From JAEUQQ01 sp963697285 (GTDB taxonomy: Bacteria; Acidobacteriota; Vicinamibacteria; Vicinamibacterales; JAFNAJ01), in assembly GCA_963697285.1 (NCBI GenBank), contig CAVONI010000006.1, forward strand, positions 1 through 64,000: a stretch of 64,000 nucleotides of DNA, written 5' to 3'. Both the position numbers and the translations under genes were made by a program. The notes beneath the pieces were generated by a model. The model was not told where the DNA came from. It made no database searches and worked only from the letters and a program-made list of their open reading frames with translations. Of this stretch, positions 47,786 through 55,195 are shown piece after piece; the stretch's first letter is position 1, and every line of letters starts with the position of its first letter.

Positions 47786-49822
47786 ATGCACCTCCCCGAC
47801 CCCTCCGCGGACGCGTCGGTAGGCGAACGCCTTGCATTTGAAACCCTGATTGCCGACACGTCGGCTCGGCTCATGCGTGCCTCCGCGAAGGAGGCGAGGA
47901 CGCACATCGAGGCCGCCCTTCACCTCGTCCGCGATTTTTTCGGCGCGGATCGGTGCGGATTGATGACGCTGAGCACCGAGGGCACGTCGATGAGCGTGGC
48001 CGTAGGCGCATTCGCGCCGGGCATTCCAACGGCTCCCAACCCGGGGGTCAACGTGGCGGAGCGCTTCCCCTGGATGTTCAGGCAGGTCTTCGAGGAACGC
48101 CGCCCCGTGGTCCTTCAGCGCATCGGCGACCTGCCCCCCGAGGCCGCCGTCGACCGGGCGAGCTTTGAAGCACTCGGCACCCGGACGCAGATGACCGTGC
48201 CGATCGTGAGCGGGTCGGACGTGACCCACCTGATGATCCTCGCGGCGGTGGCCGAGGAGCGCGACTGGCCGGTGTCGCTGGTCCCGCGGGTGCGCCTGCT
48301 CGGCGAGCTGTTCGCGTCGGCGTTGCAGCGGGCAGACGCGTTCGAAACCCTGAGCGTACACGAGAGGGAGCTGCGCGTGCACGCCACGCGCATCGCGGCC
48401 GCGGTCGACACGGCCGGAGTCGCGTTCGCGGATGTGGCGCTGGACGGGACCGACGTCAACGCGGACGCGAGCCTGGTGGAACTGCTCGGCCTGGCGCCGG
48501 GCGATCTCGAGCAGATGCCAGGGTTGTGGCTGTCGAGAATCGACCCCGAGCATCGAGACCTCGTGCGCGCACACCAGCGCCAGTTGCGTCGTGGCGATAT
48601 CTCGCGTGCCACCCTCGAGTACCGGTACGAACACCCGACCAAGGGGTGGATCTGGCTGCGTCACTCGGCCCGGCGGATCGAGCACGTCGCCGGCGACCCA
48701 CGCGTGATCGACGCATTGCAGGACATCACCGAACGGTGCGCGCGCGAAGAGACGCTGCGGCAGGCGAACGAGGAGTTGAAGCGGCTCCGCGATCGCCTCG
48801 AGCACGAGAACGTGTATTTCCGGAAGGAGATCGCGCGCGTCGAGAAGGTCGACAGGAACGAGCTCGTGACGGGACGCAGCCACGCCATCCGCACGGCGCT
48901 GTCGATGGCCGAGCAGGTCGCGCCGACCACGTCCACGGTGCTGCTCATCGGCGAAACAGGTACCGGCAAGGAACGCTTCGCCGAGTACATCCACCGTGCC
49001 AGCGATCGCGGCCGGCAGCACATGGTCCGCGTCAACTGCTCGGCGATCCCGAGCGCGCTCATCGAGAGCGAGCTGTTCGGCCGCGAGAAGGGCGCGTACA
49101 CCGGCGCACTCTCGAAGCAGGTCGGCCGCTTCGAGCTGGCACACGGCTCGACGCTGCTGCTCGACGAAATCGGCGACTTGCCCACCGACGTGCAGGTGAA
49201 GCTGCTGCGCGCGCTGCAGGAGCGCACGATCGAGCGGCTCGGCAGCGCGACGCCGGTCCACGTGGACGTCCGCATCATCGCGTCGACGAATCGCGATCTC
49301 GAGGCGGCCGTCCGCGCCGGCACGTTCCGGGCCGACCTCTACTACCGCGTCAACGTGTTCCCGATCACCGTCCCCCCGTTGCGCGAACGTCGCGATGACA
49401 TCCCGCACCTCGTCGACGTGCTGATCAGCGACATCGGGAACGCCATCCGGAAGCGCTTCAAGCGCGTGGACCCCGAGAGCTTCGAGGCGCTCATGCGCTA
49501 CGACTGGCCGGGCAACGTCAGGGAACTGCGCAACGTCCTCGAGCGCGCGATGATCCTCGCGTCTGGCGACACATTGAGGGTCGCGCCGCCGCACTCGGAG
49601 GCGGTCGCTCCGGACGTGACGTCGACCCAGGCCGCCAGCGGCATCCTGCGCGACCTGCGCGAGATCGAGCGGGAGCACATCCTCCGCGTGCTCGCGACGA
49701 CCGGCTGGCGGATCAGGGGCAGGAACGCCGCCGCCGAGGTCCTGGGTCTGAAGGCCAGCACGCTGGAAGCGCGCATGGAACGACTCGGGATTCGACGCCC
49801 CGCAGCCGCTCGCGAGGACTGA
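47786..49822 (+). CDS. Sigma-54-dependent GAF-PAS-AAA+-Fis activator C
   Basis: This is an intact 678-residue enhancer-binding protein. Domains in order: GAF (about 20-190), PAS (about 203-310), coiled coil, AAA+ (about 358-590) with GETGTGKE, GAYTGA and LLLDEIGDL, and a C-terminal Fis helix-turn-helix (TLEARMERLGI). The last 470 residues are strongly similar to activators A and B. A and B go straight from ERLAFE-LIA to AAVDT, so about 180 residues holding the GAF domain are missing from them. The GAF and PAS domains probably sense a small ligand or redox state. Sigma-54 promoters with matching palindromes flank the gene on both sides, so it probably controls both units. ATG 47786 is the most plausible start; the frame opens further upstream without homology. 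Confidence 0.92.
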   Translation: MHLPDPSADASVGERLAFETLIADTSARLMRASAKEARTHIEAALHLVRDFFGADRCGLMTLSTEGTSMSVAVGAFAPGIPTAPNPGVNVAERFPWMFRQVFEERRPVVLQRIGDLPPEAAVDRASFEALGTRTQMTVPIVSGSDVTHLMILAAVAEERDWPVSLVPRVRLLGELFASALQRADAFETLSVHERELRVHATRIAAAVDTAGVAFADVALDGTDVNADASLVELLGLAPGDLEQMPGLWLSRIDPEHRDLVRAHQRQLRRGDISRATLEYRYEHPTKGWIWLRHSARRIEHVAGDPRVIDALQDITERCAREETLRQANEELKRLRDRLEHENVYFRKEIARVEKVDRNELVTGRSHAIRTALSMAEQVAPTTSTVLLIGETGTGKERFAEYIHRASDRGRQHMVRVNCSAIPSALIESELFGREKGAYTGALSKQVGRFELAHGSTLLLDEIGDLPTDVQVKLLRALQERTIERLGSATPVHVDVRIIASTNRDLEAAVRAGTFRADLYYRVNVFPITVPPLRERRDDIPHLVDVLISDIGNAIRKRFKRVDPESFEALMRYDWPGNVRELRNVLERAMILASGDTLRVAPPHSEAVAPDVTSTQAASGILRDLREIEREHILRVLATTGWRIRGRNAAAEVLGLKASTLEARMERLGIRRPAAARED

Positions 49823-49841
49823 CCCCTCCTTTTTGGGGAAG

Positions 49842-49857
49842 CTCCATTCGATTGGAG
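49842..49857. promoter_or_regulatory. Probable activator-binding palindrome (enhancer) 2
   Basis: CTCCATTCGATTGGAG, nearly identical to the site at 47632-47647. It lies just after the stop of activator C and about 105 bases before the -24 element of the plus-strand sigma-54 promoter, normal enhancer spacing. Confidence 0.6.
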
Positions 49858-49955
49858 GGCCGCTCGATGCCCCGTCGAGAATCCCCACCGTCGTTCCCCC
49901 GCCAAGCGACTTGACCGTGGGGCTTTAGCGCGATCTCCGACGACGTCGTCCAATC

Positions 49956-49971
49956 TGGCACTGGCTGTGCT
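49956..49971 (+). promoter_or_regulatory. Sigma-54 (-24/-12) promoter of the envelope-protein operon
   Basis: TGGCAC-TGGCT-GTGCT: perfect -24 box, GG and GC exactly ten bases apart. Predicted start of transcription is near 49982, leaving a leader of about 30 bases before the ATG at 50013. Confidence 0.75.
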
Positions 49972-50012
49972 GTAGCTTCCCCCTGGTGAGGATAGCCGCC
50001 GAGGGGTCCGCG

Positions 50013-50381
50013 ATGGTGCAGTTGACGATGAACATCACAGCATCCCTGGACCGCGCACACCAGTTGGTGGACGTGCTCCAGAGGCTGATGCGGCGTGCGC
50101 TGCAGACCAAGGGGTGTGCTCGTGCCCGTATTGCGGCCGACCTCAACCAGGCCGACAGCTTCTGGTACTGCGAAGACTGGGAGGACGAGGCCGCGTTCGA
50201 AGCGCGCGTGCGGTCTGACCAGTTCTCCCAGGTGCTCGCGGTGATGGAGACGAGCAGTCGGCCGCCAGTGCTCGAGTTCCGGACCATCGGAGAATCGCGC
50301 GGCCTCGAGTACGTCGCCGCCGTACGCGCGGCCGACAGCAGGAACGGCTCGCTGCCGCCTGACATCCTGAGGACGTCATGA
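50013..50381 (+). CDS. Antibiotic-biosynthesis-monooxygenase (ABM) domain protein
   Basis: This is a 122-residue protein with the ferredoxin-like ABM fold (LTMNITASLDRAHQLVDVLQ, FWYCEDWEDEAAFEARVRSDQF). ABM proteins are small cofactor-free or heme-dependent monooxygenases acting on quinols, or stress-linked binding proteins. The ATG at 50013 is preferred to a GTG at 49986 because GAGG precedes it and the sigma-54 transcription start would fall too close to the GTG. It is the first gene of the operon, and its last bases overlap the next start (ATGA). The substrate is unknown. Confidence 0.78.
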   Translation: MVQLTMNITASLDRAHQLVDVLQRLMRRALQTKGCARARIAADLNQADSFWYCEDWEDEAAFEARVRSDQFSQVLAVMETSSRPPVLEFRTIGESRGLEYVAAVRAADSRNGSLPPDILRTS

Positions 50382-51208
50382 CCAGATATCACTTCGCCGC
50401 CCTGCTCGCCCTGTCGCTGGCCGTCTCTGGCTGTCGCGGCGGCGCCGGCGATCCCGTCGCATCGGAACCGCCGCCGCCACCGATCGAGCCTGAACTCGCT
50501 GCCGGGTCACGCCTGGTCGATCCTCGCGCCGACGACCTCGTTCGCCAGATGAGCGCGCGGCTCGCGAAGGTGCAGGCCCTGGCACTCGAGGCCGAGGAGG
50601 TCTACGACGAGGTCCCCGAGCAGAGTCCGCGCCGCCAGTTGACCAACAAGCGCTACGTGGCCATGCGCCGGCCAGACCGCCTCGCGGGAGACGCCTCGGG
50701 CGACGCGCTGAACCGCTCGTTCTGGTACGACGGCACGACGTTCTCGGCGCTCGACAAGGAGCAGATGGTGTGGGCGTCGGGGGCCGTCCCGGCGACGATC
50801 GACGAGGCGCTCGACTGGGTGTTCGAGCAGACCGGGACGGTCGTTCCGCTTGCCGACTTCCTCTACGGTGACCCGTACGAGCGGCTGATGCAGGACGTCC
50901 AGCGTGGCGAGTACGTCGGGCTGCACGAGGCGGCCGGCGTGCCGTGTCACCACCTCTCGTTCGAACAGGCCACCATCGACTGGCAGATCTGGATCGACGC
51001 AGGTCCCGATCCGCTGCCGCGCAAGCTCGTGATCACCTACAAGACCGAGGACGAGGTCCCGCAGTACACGGTGACCATCCGCAAGTGGAACCTGGCGGCG
51101 CGCCTGCCAGACGCGCTGTTCGCATTTACGCCGCCCGAGGGCGCCACGCGGACCGAGGTGGTGGCATTCAGCGGTCAGCCGGGCACGCCGGCAGGAGAAC
51201 AGAAATGA
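50378..51208 (+). CDS. DUF2092-type predicted periplasmic lipoprotein
   Basis: This is a 276-residue protein with a lipoprotein signal (LLALSLAVSGCRGG; lipobox Cys near residue 19). A Pro-rich linker (PPPPPIEPEL) follows. The rest resembles DUF2092, a LolA/LppX-like half-barrel that may carry hydrophobic molecules: LVRQMSARLAKVQALALEAEE at the start and VITYKTEDEVPQYTVTIRKWN near the end. It would be anchored to the inner leaflet of the outer membrane or inner membrane. It overlaps neighbours at both ends by four bases, so it is tightly coupled. The role is unknown. Confidence 0.8.
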   Translation: MTRYHFAALLALSLAVSGCRGGAGDPVASEPPPPPIEPELAAGSRLVDPRADDLVRQMSARLAKVQALALEAEEVYDEVPEQSPRRQLTNKRYVAMRRPDRLAGDASGDALNRSFWYDGTTFSALDKEQMVWASGAVPATIDEALDWVFEQTGTVVPLADFLYGDPYERLMQDVQRGEYVGLHEAAGVPCHHLSFEQATIDWQIWIDAGPDPLPRKLVITYKTEDEVPQYTVTIRKWNLAARLPDALFAFTPPEGATRTEVVAFSGQPGTPAGEQK

Positions 51209-52989
51209 AGCGTCAACTGACGGCCACGATTGTCTCGGTGGCCCTGGTGGCGGGGTCGGCGCCCGAATTGCTCGCGCAGCGCGCGCCGCGCGGTTCCGTG
51301 TCGTCGGCGTCGGCGTCTACCAGGTCGCGCGGCACCACCACGCGGTCGGGTGGGACCACCACGCGTTCGGGCGGGACCACGACCTACCAGGGCGAGCGCG
51401 CGAGCGGTTCGAAGACGGTGAGCAAGACGGACGAGGGGTTCAACGTCAACAAGGACATCCAGACGCAGAGCGGTGCGTCGAAGTCGGTCAGCAAGGAGGT
51501 CGACGTCGACGACAAGAGCATCGAGCGCTCGTCCACGACGACGAACAAGTGGGGCGAGTCGGCGTCGCGCAACCGCGAGGTCGAGGGGCAGGGCGGGTAC
51601 GCCACCATCGAAGGCAGCGCGAGCACCAGCACGGGGCGCGAGGCGTCGGGCCAGGGCGTGGCCGGCCGCAACGTGTACGGCCAGCCTGCCGTCGCGGGCA
51701 CGGTCAACACGAAGTACAACGGCAACTACGCGGGCGCGGCCGCGCGGAATCCGTACGGCGGCTGGAACTCGGCGGTCGCCGGGCCGTATGGTGGTCGCGT
51801 CACGACGACCCTGCCATCGGGCTACCGCACCACGACCTATCACGGCCGCTCGTACTACACCTACGGCGGGGCCTACTACCGGCCGTACACGTATCACGGC
51901 GTGGCCCACTACTACCCGGTCCCGGTGCCGTACTACGCCTACTACGACACGCCGCCCGTTGGCGCGACGATCCTCGTGCTCGCTGGCGTGAAGTACCTCA
52001 TGTCGCAGGACGGCAGCTACGCGAAGCAGACCACGACGAGCGAAGGGAAGACCGCCTACCAGTCGGTCCCGGCACCGCAGGGCGCCACCATCACCACGCT
52101 CCCCGCGCAGCGCGTGCTCGTCACCGTGTCGGGCACCACGTACTTCGTGAGCGGCAACGCCTTCTACCGGCGTGTCGTCAGCGGGGCGCAGGAGAACTTC
52201 GTCGTCATCACGCCGCCGGCTGGCGTGGTGTTCGTGGCCGCCCTGCCTGCAGACTTCGAAGTCGTTGAGCTCAACACGATGTACTTCGAAGCGGATGGCA
52301 AGTTCTACGTGCCGTACCTGGCCGCCGACGGCAAGGAGCTGTACCTGCTGGTCGATCGCCCGCCGACGCCGACGTCGGCGCCCGCTCCGGCGGGGCCTCC
52401 TCCCGCCGCCGCAGGCGCGGCAGGACCGGACCCGGCCGCTCCGCCGGTACGGACGGTGGCGGCGAGCTTCGACGTGCCGGCCGGGACGGTCCTGGTGGTG
52501 CGCCTCGCCAGCGAGGTGAGCTCCGCGACCGCGCAGGTCGGAAATCGCGTGCAGGGATTCCTCGACCAGGATCTCGCGGCAAACGGGCGGATGATCGCGC
52601 CCCAGGGCACGCGCGTCTACGGCGTCGTGAGCGCGGTCGACTCGGGCAGCAAGATGAAGGGCAAGCCGACGCTGAGCGTGACGCTCACCGACATCCAGAT
52701 CGGGGGCCGGGTGATGTCGGTCAAGACCCAGCCCGTGTCAGTCGCGGGCGGCACGGCGACCGGGGCCAAGAAGATGGTCGGCGGCGCCGCGCTGGGCGCG
52801 GCCATTGGCGCCATCGCCGGCGGCGGTGACGGCGCGGCCATCGGGGCAGTCGCCGGTGTCGCGGCCGGTGGCGTCGCTGCCGCGTCCAGTTCCGTGAAGC
52901 CCGCCGTCATCCCCGCGCAGACACCACAGGCCTTCACCCTGGCGGTCCCCCTCCAGGTCGAGGTCATGACGAACGTCGCCGTGCGGTGA
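51205..52989 (+). CDS. Large secreted Tyr/Gly-rich protein with C-terminal glycine-zipper region
   Basis: This is a 594-residue protein with a signal peptide (ATIVSVALVAGSAPELLAQ). Order: a low-complexity head with GTTTRSG heptads (51331-51384), a Ser/Thr/Lys region with SKTVSKTDEG, a Tyr-rich segment (YRTTTYHGRSYYTYGGAYY, DUF6515-like), repeated wall-binding-like beta motifs (AQRVLVTVSGTTYFVSGNAFY), a Pro/Ala linker, a VirB10/TrbI-like segment (VPAGTVLVVRLASEVSSATA, NRVQGFLDQDL) and a glycine-zipper (GAALGAAIGAIAGGGDGAAIG). These suggest an envelope-spanning or surface protein. The ATG overlaps the previous stop (ATGA). No enzymatic motif was found. Confidence 0.78.
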   Translation: MKRQLTATIVSVALVAGSAPELLAQRAPRGSVSSASASTRSRGTTTRSGGTTTRSGGTTTYQGERASGSKTVSKTDEGFNVNKDIQTQSGASKSVSKEVDVDDKSIERSSTTTNKWGESASRNREVEGQGGYATIEGSASTSTGREASGQGVAGRNVYGQPAVAGTVNTKYNGNYAGAAARNPYGGWNSAVAGPYGGRVTTTLPSGYRTTTYHGRSYYTYGGAYYRPYTYHGVAHYYPVPVPYYAYYDTPPVGATILVLAGVKYLMSQDGSYAKQTTTSEGKTAYQSVPAPQGATITTLPAQRVLVTVSGTTYFVSGNAFYRRVVSGAQENFVVITPPAGVVFVAALPADFEVVELNTMYFEADGKFYVPYLAADGKELYLLVDRPPTPTSAPAPAGPPPAAAGAAGPDPAAPPVRTVAASFDVPAGTVLVVRLASEVSSATAQVGNRVQGFLDQDLAANGRMIAPQGTRVYGVVSAVDSGSKMKGKPTLSVTLTDIQIGGRVMSVKTQPVSVAGGTATGAKKMVGGAALGAAIGAIAGGGDGAAIGAVAGVAAGGVAAASSSVKPAVIPAQTPQAFTLAVPLQVEVMTNVAVR

Positions 52990-53003
52990 ACAGGAGCAAT
53001 CCG

Positions 53004-53702
53004 ATGAAGAACACCCTGATCGTCGTCTCGCTGGCGGCCTTCGCGTTCGTTGGCGTCGCCGGCGTGCCGGCTGCCGCGCAGGACATCCAGCAGAAGCTCG
53101 CGGCTGCCAAGCAGGCCGCGGCCCGTAACCAGCAGTCGCTCCGGTCCTACTCGTGGCTCGAGAAGACCGAGTTGAGCCTGAAGGGCGAGCTGAAGGCCAC
53201 CAAGGTCGACATGTGCCGATACGGCCCCGACGGCAAGGTGCAGAAGTCGCCCGTGGTCACGCCCCCCCCAGCCGAGAAGCAGCGTGGCCTCAAGGGCCGG
53301 ATCGTCGCGAAGAAGACCGACGAGATGAAGGACGAACTCGAAAGCGCGGTGCAGTTGATCCAGCAGTACGTGCCGCCGTCGCCAGACCTGATGCAGGTGG
53401 TGATGAACGCCGGCACCGCCTCGATCGCGCAGGCCGGCCCCGGCTTCGCCGCGCTGACGTTCGCGAACTACGTGAAGTCGGGCGACGGGCTCACGCTGAC
53501 CTTCGAGTCGGCCGTGAAGACGCTGCGCCAGATCGATGTCAGGACCTGGCTCGACAAGCCCGACAACCCGGTGCTGCTGACGGTCACGATGCAGGCACTT
53601 CCCGACGGCACCAGCCATCCGGGAAGCGTGGTAATGACCATTCCCGACAGCAAGCTCGAGGTCCGGATCACGAAGTCGAACTACCAGAAACTGGCGCAGT
53701 AG
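53004..53702 (+). CDS. Secreted protein of unknown function, paralogue 1
   Basis: This is a 232-residue exported protein: signal peptide LIVVSLAAFAFVGVAGVPAAAQ, then QKLAAAKQAAARNQQSLRSYSW, VDMCRYGPDGKVQKSPVV and IVAKKTDEMKDELESAVQLI. It is clearly related to the next gene, sharing the Y-x-W-x-E-x-T, Y-G-x-DGKVQK and KKDEMK blocks in order, so the two are a tandem duplication. I recognise no named domain. AGGAG precedes the ATG at 53004. It sits between the Gly-zipper protein and its paralogue in the sigma-54 operon. Confidence 0.78.
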   Translation: MKNTLIVVSLAAFAFVGVAGVPAAAQDIQQKLAAAKQAAARNQQSLRSYSWLEKTELSLKGELKATKVDMCRYGPDGKVQKSPVVTPPPAEKQRGLKGRIVAKKTDEMKDELESAVQLIQQYVPPSPDLMQVVMNAGTASIAQAGPGFAALTFANYVKSGDGLTLTFESAVKTLRQIDVRTWLDKPDNPVLLTVTMQALPDGTSHPGSVVMTIPDSKLEVRITKSNYQKLAQ

Positions 53703-53853
53703 CCCGTCTCCGGGCACCGACCCGGCGTGGAACTGGCGTCCGTGCACGCAGTTCGGCGCGTTCAACCTGACGGTCTGCGTTCAAGACGCCGAAGCCGTCC
53801 CTGATCGGCGGCACCTGCACGCTGCTGCCGGCAATGAGAGCCTGGTGACCACC

Positions 53854-54591
53854 ATGAAGTCGTTGCTGACCGCCTCCGCCGTCGCGCTCGCGATCCTGTC
53901 GCTTTCGTCCATCGCGGCGCAGCAGCCTCCACCGGCGGGCGCCCCTGGACCACAGGATCATGTCGCCGCCCTCAAGCAGTCGATGGCCGAGGGCACGAAG
54001 AAGATCGCGCAGTACGAGTGGGTCGAAACCACGATCATCAACCTCAAGGGCGAGGAAAAGGGACGCAAGACGAACCGCTGCTACTACGGGGCCGATGGCA
54101 AGGTGCAGAAGGTCTCGATGGACGCCCCGGCGGCCGAGCAGAGCAGCAGCGGCGGCGGGCGCGGCCGGCGAGGGGCTCTGAAGGAAAAGGTCGTCGAGAA
54201 CAAGAAGGACGAGATGAAGGAGTACATGGAGGCCGCCGCGGCGCTGGTCCACTCCTACGTTCCACCCAACCCGCAGCAGATCCAGGCCGTCAAGGACGGG
54301 GGCCGTATCTCGGTGGTCCCGCAGGCGAATGGCCGGGTGCGTCTCGACCTGAAGCAGTACCTCAAGGCGGGCGACTCGCTGACGATCGATCTCGACGGCG
54401 CCAACAATCGCCTGCTCGGCCTCGGCGTCAACAGCTACCTCGACAAGCCTGAAGACACGGTCACGCTGGCGGTCCAGATGAACACGCTGCCCGATGGCGC
54501 GCTCTACGCGGCACAGACAACGCTTGATGCCAAGGCCAAGAACATCAAGGTCGTCATCACGAACTCCGGCCATCGTCCGGTGGCCCGGTAG
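53854..54591 (+). CDS. Secreted protein of unknown function, paralogue 2
   Basis: This is a 245-residue exported protein: signal LTASAVALAILSLSSIAAQ, KKIAQYEWVETTIINLKGEE, CYYGADGKVQKVSMDAP and VVENKKDEMKEYMEAAAALV. A Ser/Gly/Arg insert (about residues 98-108) distinguishes it from paralogue 1. Both have a shared alpha region followed by a beta half ending in a hydrophobic strand. ATG 53854 is chosen; an in-frame GTG at 53845 is possible. The 151 bases before it hold no gene. Function unknown; the conserved cysteine in CxYGxDGKVQ may be structural. Confidence 0.78.
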   Translation: MKSLLTASAVALAILSLSSIAAQQPPPAGAPGPQDHVAALKQSMAEGTKKIAQYEWVETTIINLKGEEKGRKTNRCYYGADGKVQKVSMDAPAAEQSSSGGGRGRRGALKEKVVENKKDEMKEYMEAAAALVHSYVPPNPQQIQAVKDGGRISVVPQANGRVRLDLKQYLKAGDSLTIDLDGANNRLLGLGVNSYLDKPEDTVTLAVQMNTLPDGALYAAQTTLDAKAKNIKVVITNSGHRPVAR

Positions 54592-54614
54592 CCGGTAACA
54601 ACACAGGAGGACAC

Positions 54615-55133
54615 ATGTCGAAGATGATTCGGATCGTGGCGCAGGCGGCGCTGCTCGCCGCTCTTGCAGTGGCACCCACGTGGGCGCAGGACGTGAACGC
54701 CGATTGGGACAAGGCCGTCAACTTCGCGGCCTTCAAGACCTACGCGTGGACCCAGGGCACGCTGCCACCCGGCGTGAACCCGCTGATGGTGCAGCGCGTG
54801 AACACGGGCGTCGAGGCGGAGCTCGCGGCGATCGGCCTGGTCAAGGTTGACAAGGACCCCGATGTCCTGGTGGCCGTCCACGGCGCGACGAAAGAAGACG
54901 TGAGCCTGCAGTCGTGGGGCTACTCCCCGCGATTCGGAGGTGGCTCGGTCAACGTCAATCGCGTGCTCATCGGGATGGTAATCGTCGACATCATCGACGC
55001 GCGCACGAAGCAGCTGGCCTTCCGTGTCACCGCCACCGACACGATCAGCGACAACCCGCAGAAGAACGAGAAGAAGGTCCAGAAGGCCATCGAAAAGATG
55101 TTCGACAAGTACCCGACGAACGTCAAGAAGTAG
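54615..55133 (+). CDS. DUF4136 domain lipoprotein-like envelope protein
   Basis: This is a 172-residue exported protein. Signal IVAQAALLAALAVAPTWAQ, then the DUF4136 pattern: DVNADWDKAVNFAAFKTYAW at the start, VQRVNTGVEAELAAIGLVKV in the middle and LVVDI-like GMVIVDIIDARTKQLAFRV near the end. No lipobox Cys is visible. DUF4136 proteins are common in envelope operons of Bacteroidota and Acidobacteriota but have no assigned function. AGGAGG precedes the ATG at 54615. A strong hairpin follows its stop, before the barrel gene. Confidence 0.85.
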   Translation: MSKMIRIVAQAALLAALAVAPTWAQDVNADWDKAVNFAAFKTYAWTQGTLPPGVNPLMVQRVNTGVEAELAAIGLVKVDKDPDVLVAVHGATKEDVSLQSWGYSPRFGGGSVNVNRVLIGMVIVDIIDARTKQLAFRVTATDTISDNPQKNEKKVQKAIEKMFDKYPTNVKK

Positions 55134-55157
55134 GGAACCGGCAGTTCTGAACAGATC

Positions 55158-55185
55158 GGCGGGGAGGCCCATGTGCCTCCCCGCC
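55158..55185 (+). terminator. Strong hairpin between the DUF4136 and barrel genes
   Basis: A perfect 11-bp stem (GGCGGGGAGGC / GCCTCCCCGCC) with a 6-base loop ends 10 bases before the next ATG. There is no T-run, so it may act as an attenuator, an RNA-processing signal or a translation control rather than a plain terminator. Confidence 0.55.
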
Positions 55186-55195
55186 CGAAGGCAAC

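Noticed and set aside
47564..49888. 774-codon minus-strand frame opposite activator C
   Set aside because: It is the antisense of a clear GAF-PAS-AAA+-Fis gene and shows no family motif.
51331..51384. CRISPR-like repeats
   Set aside because: These are short in-frame coding repeats (GTTTRSG) without spacers.
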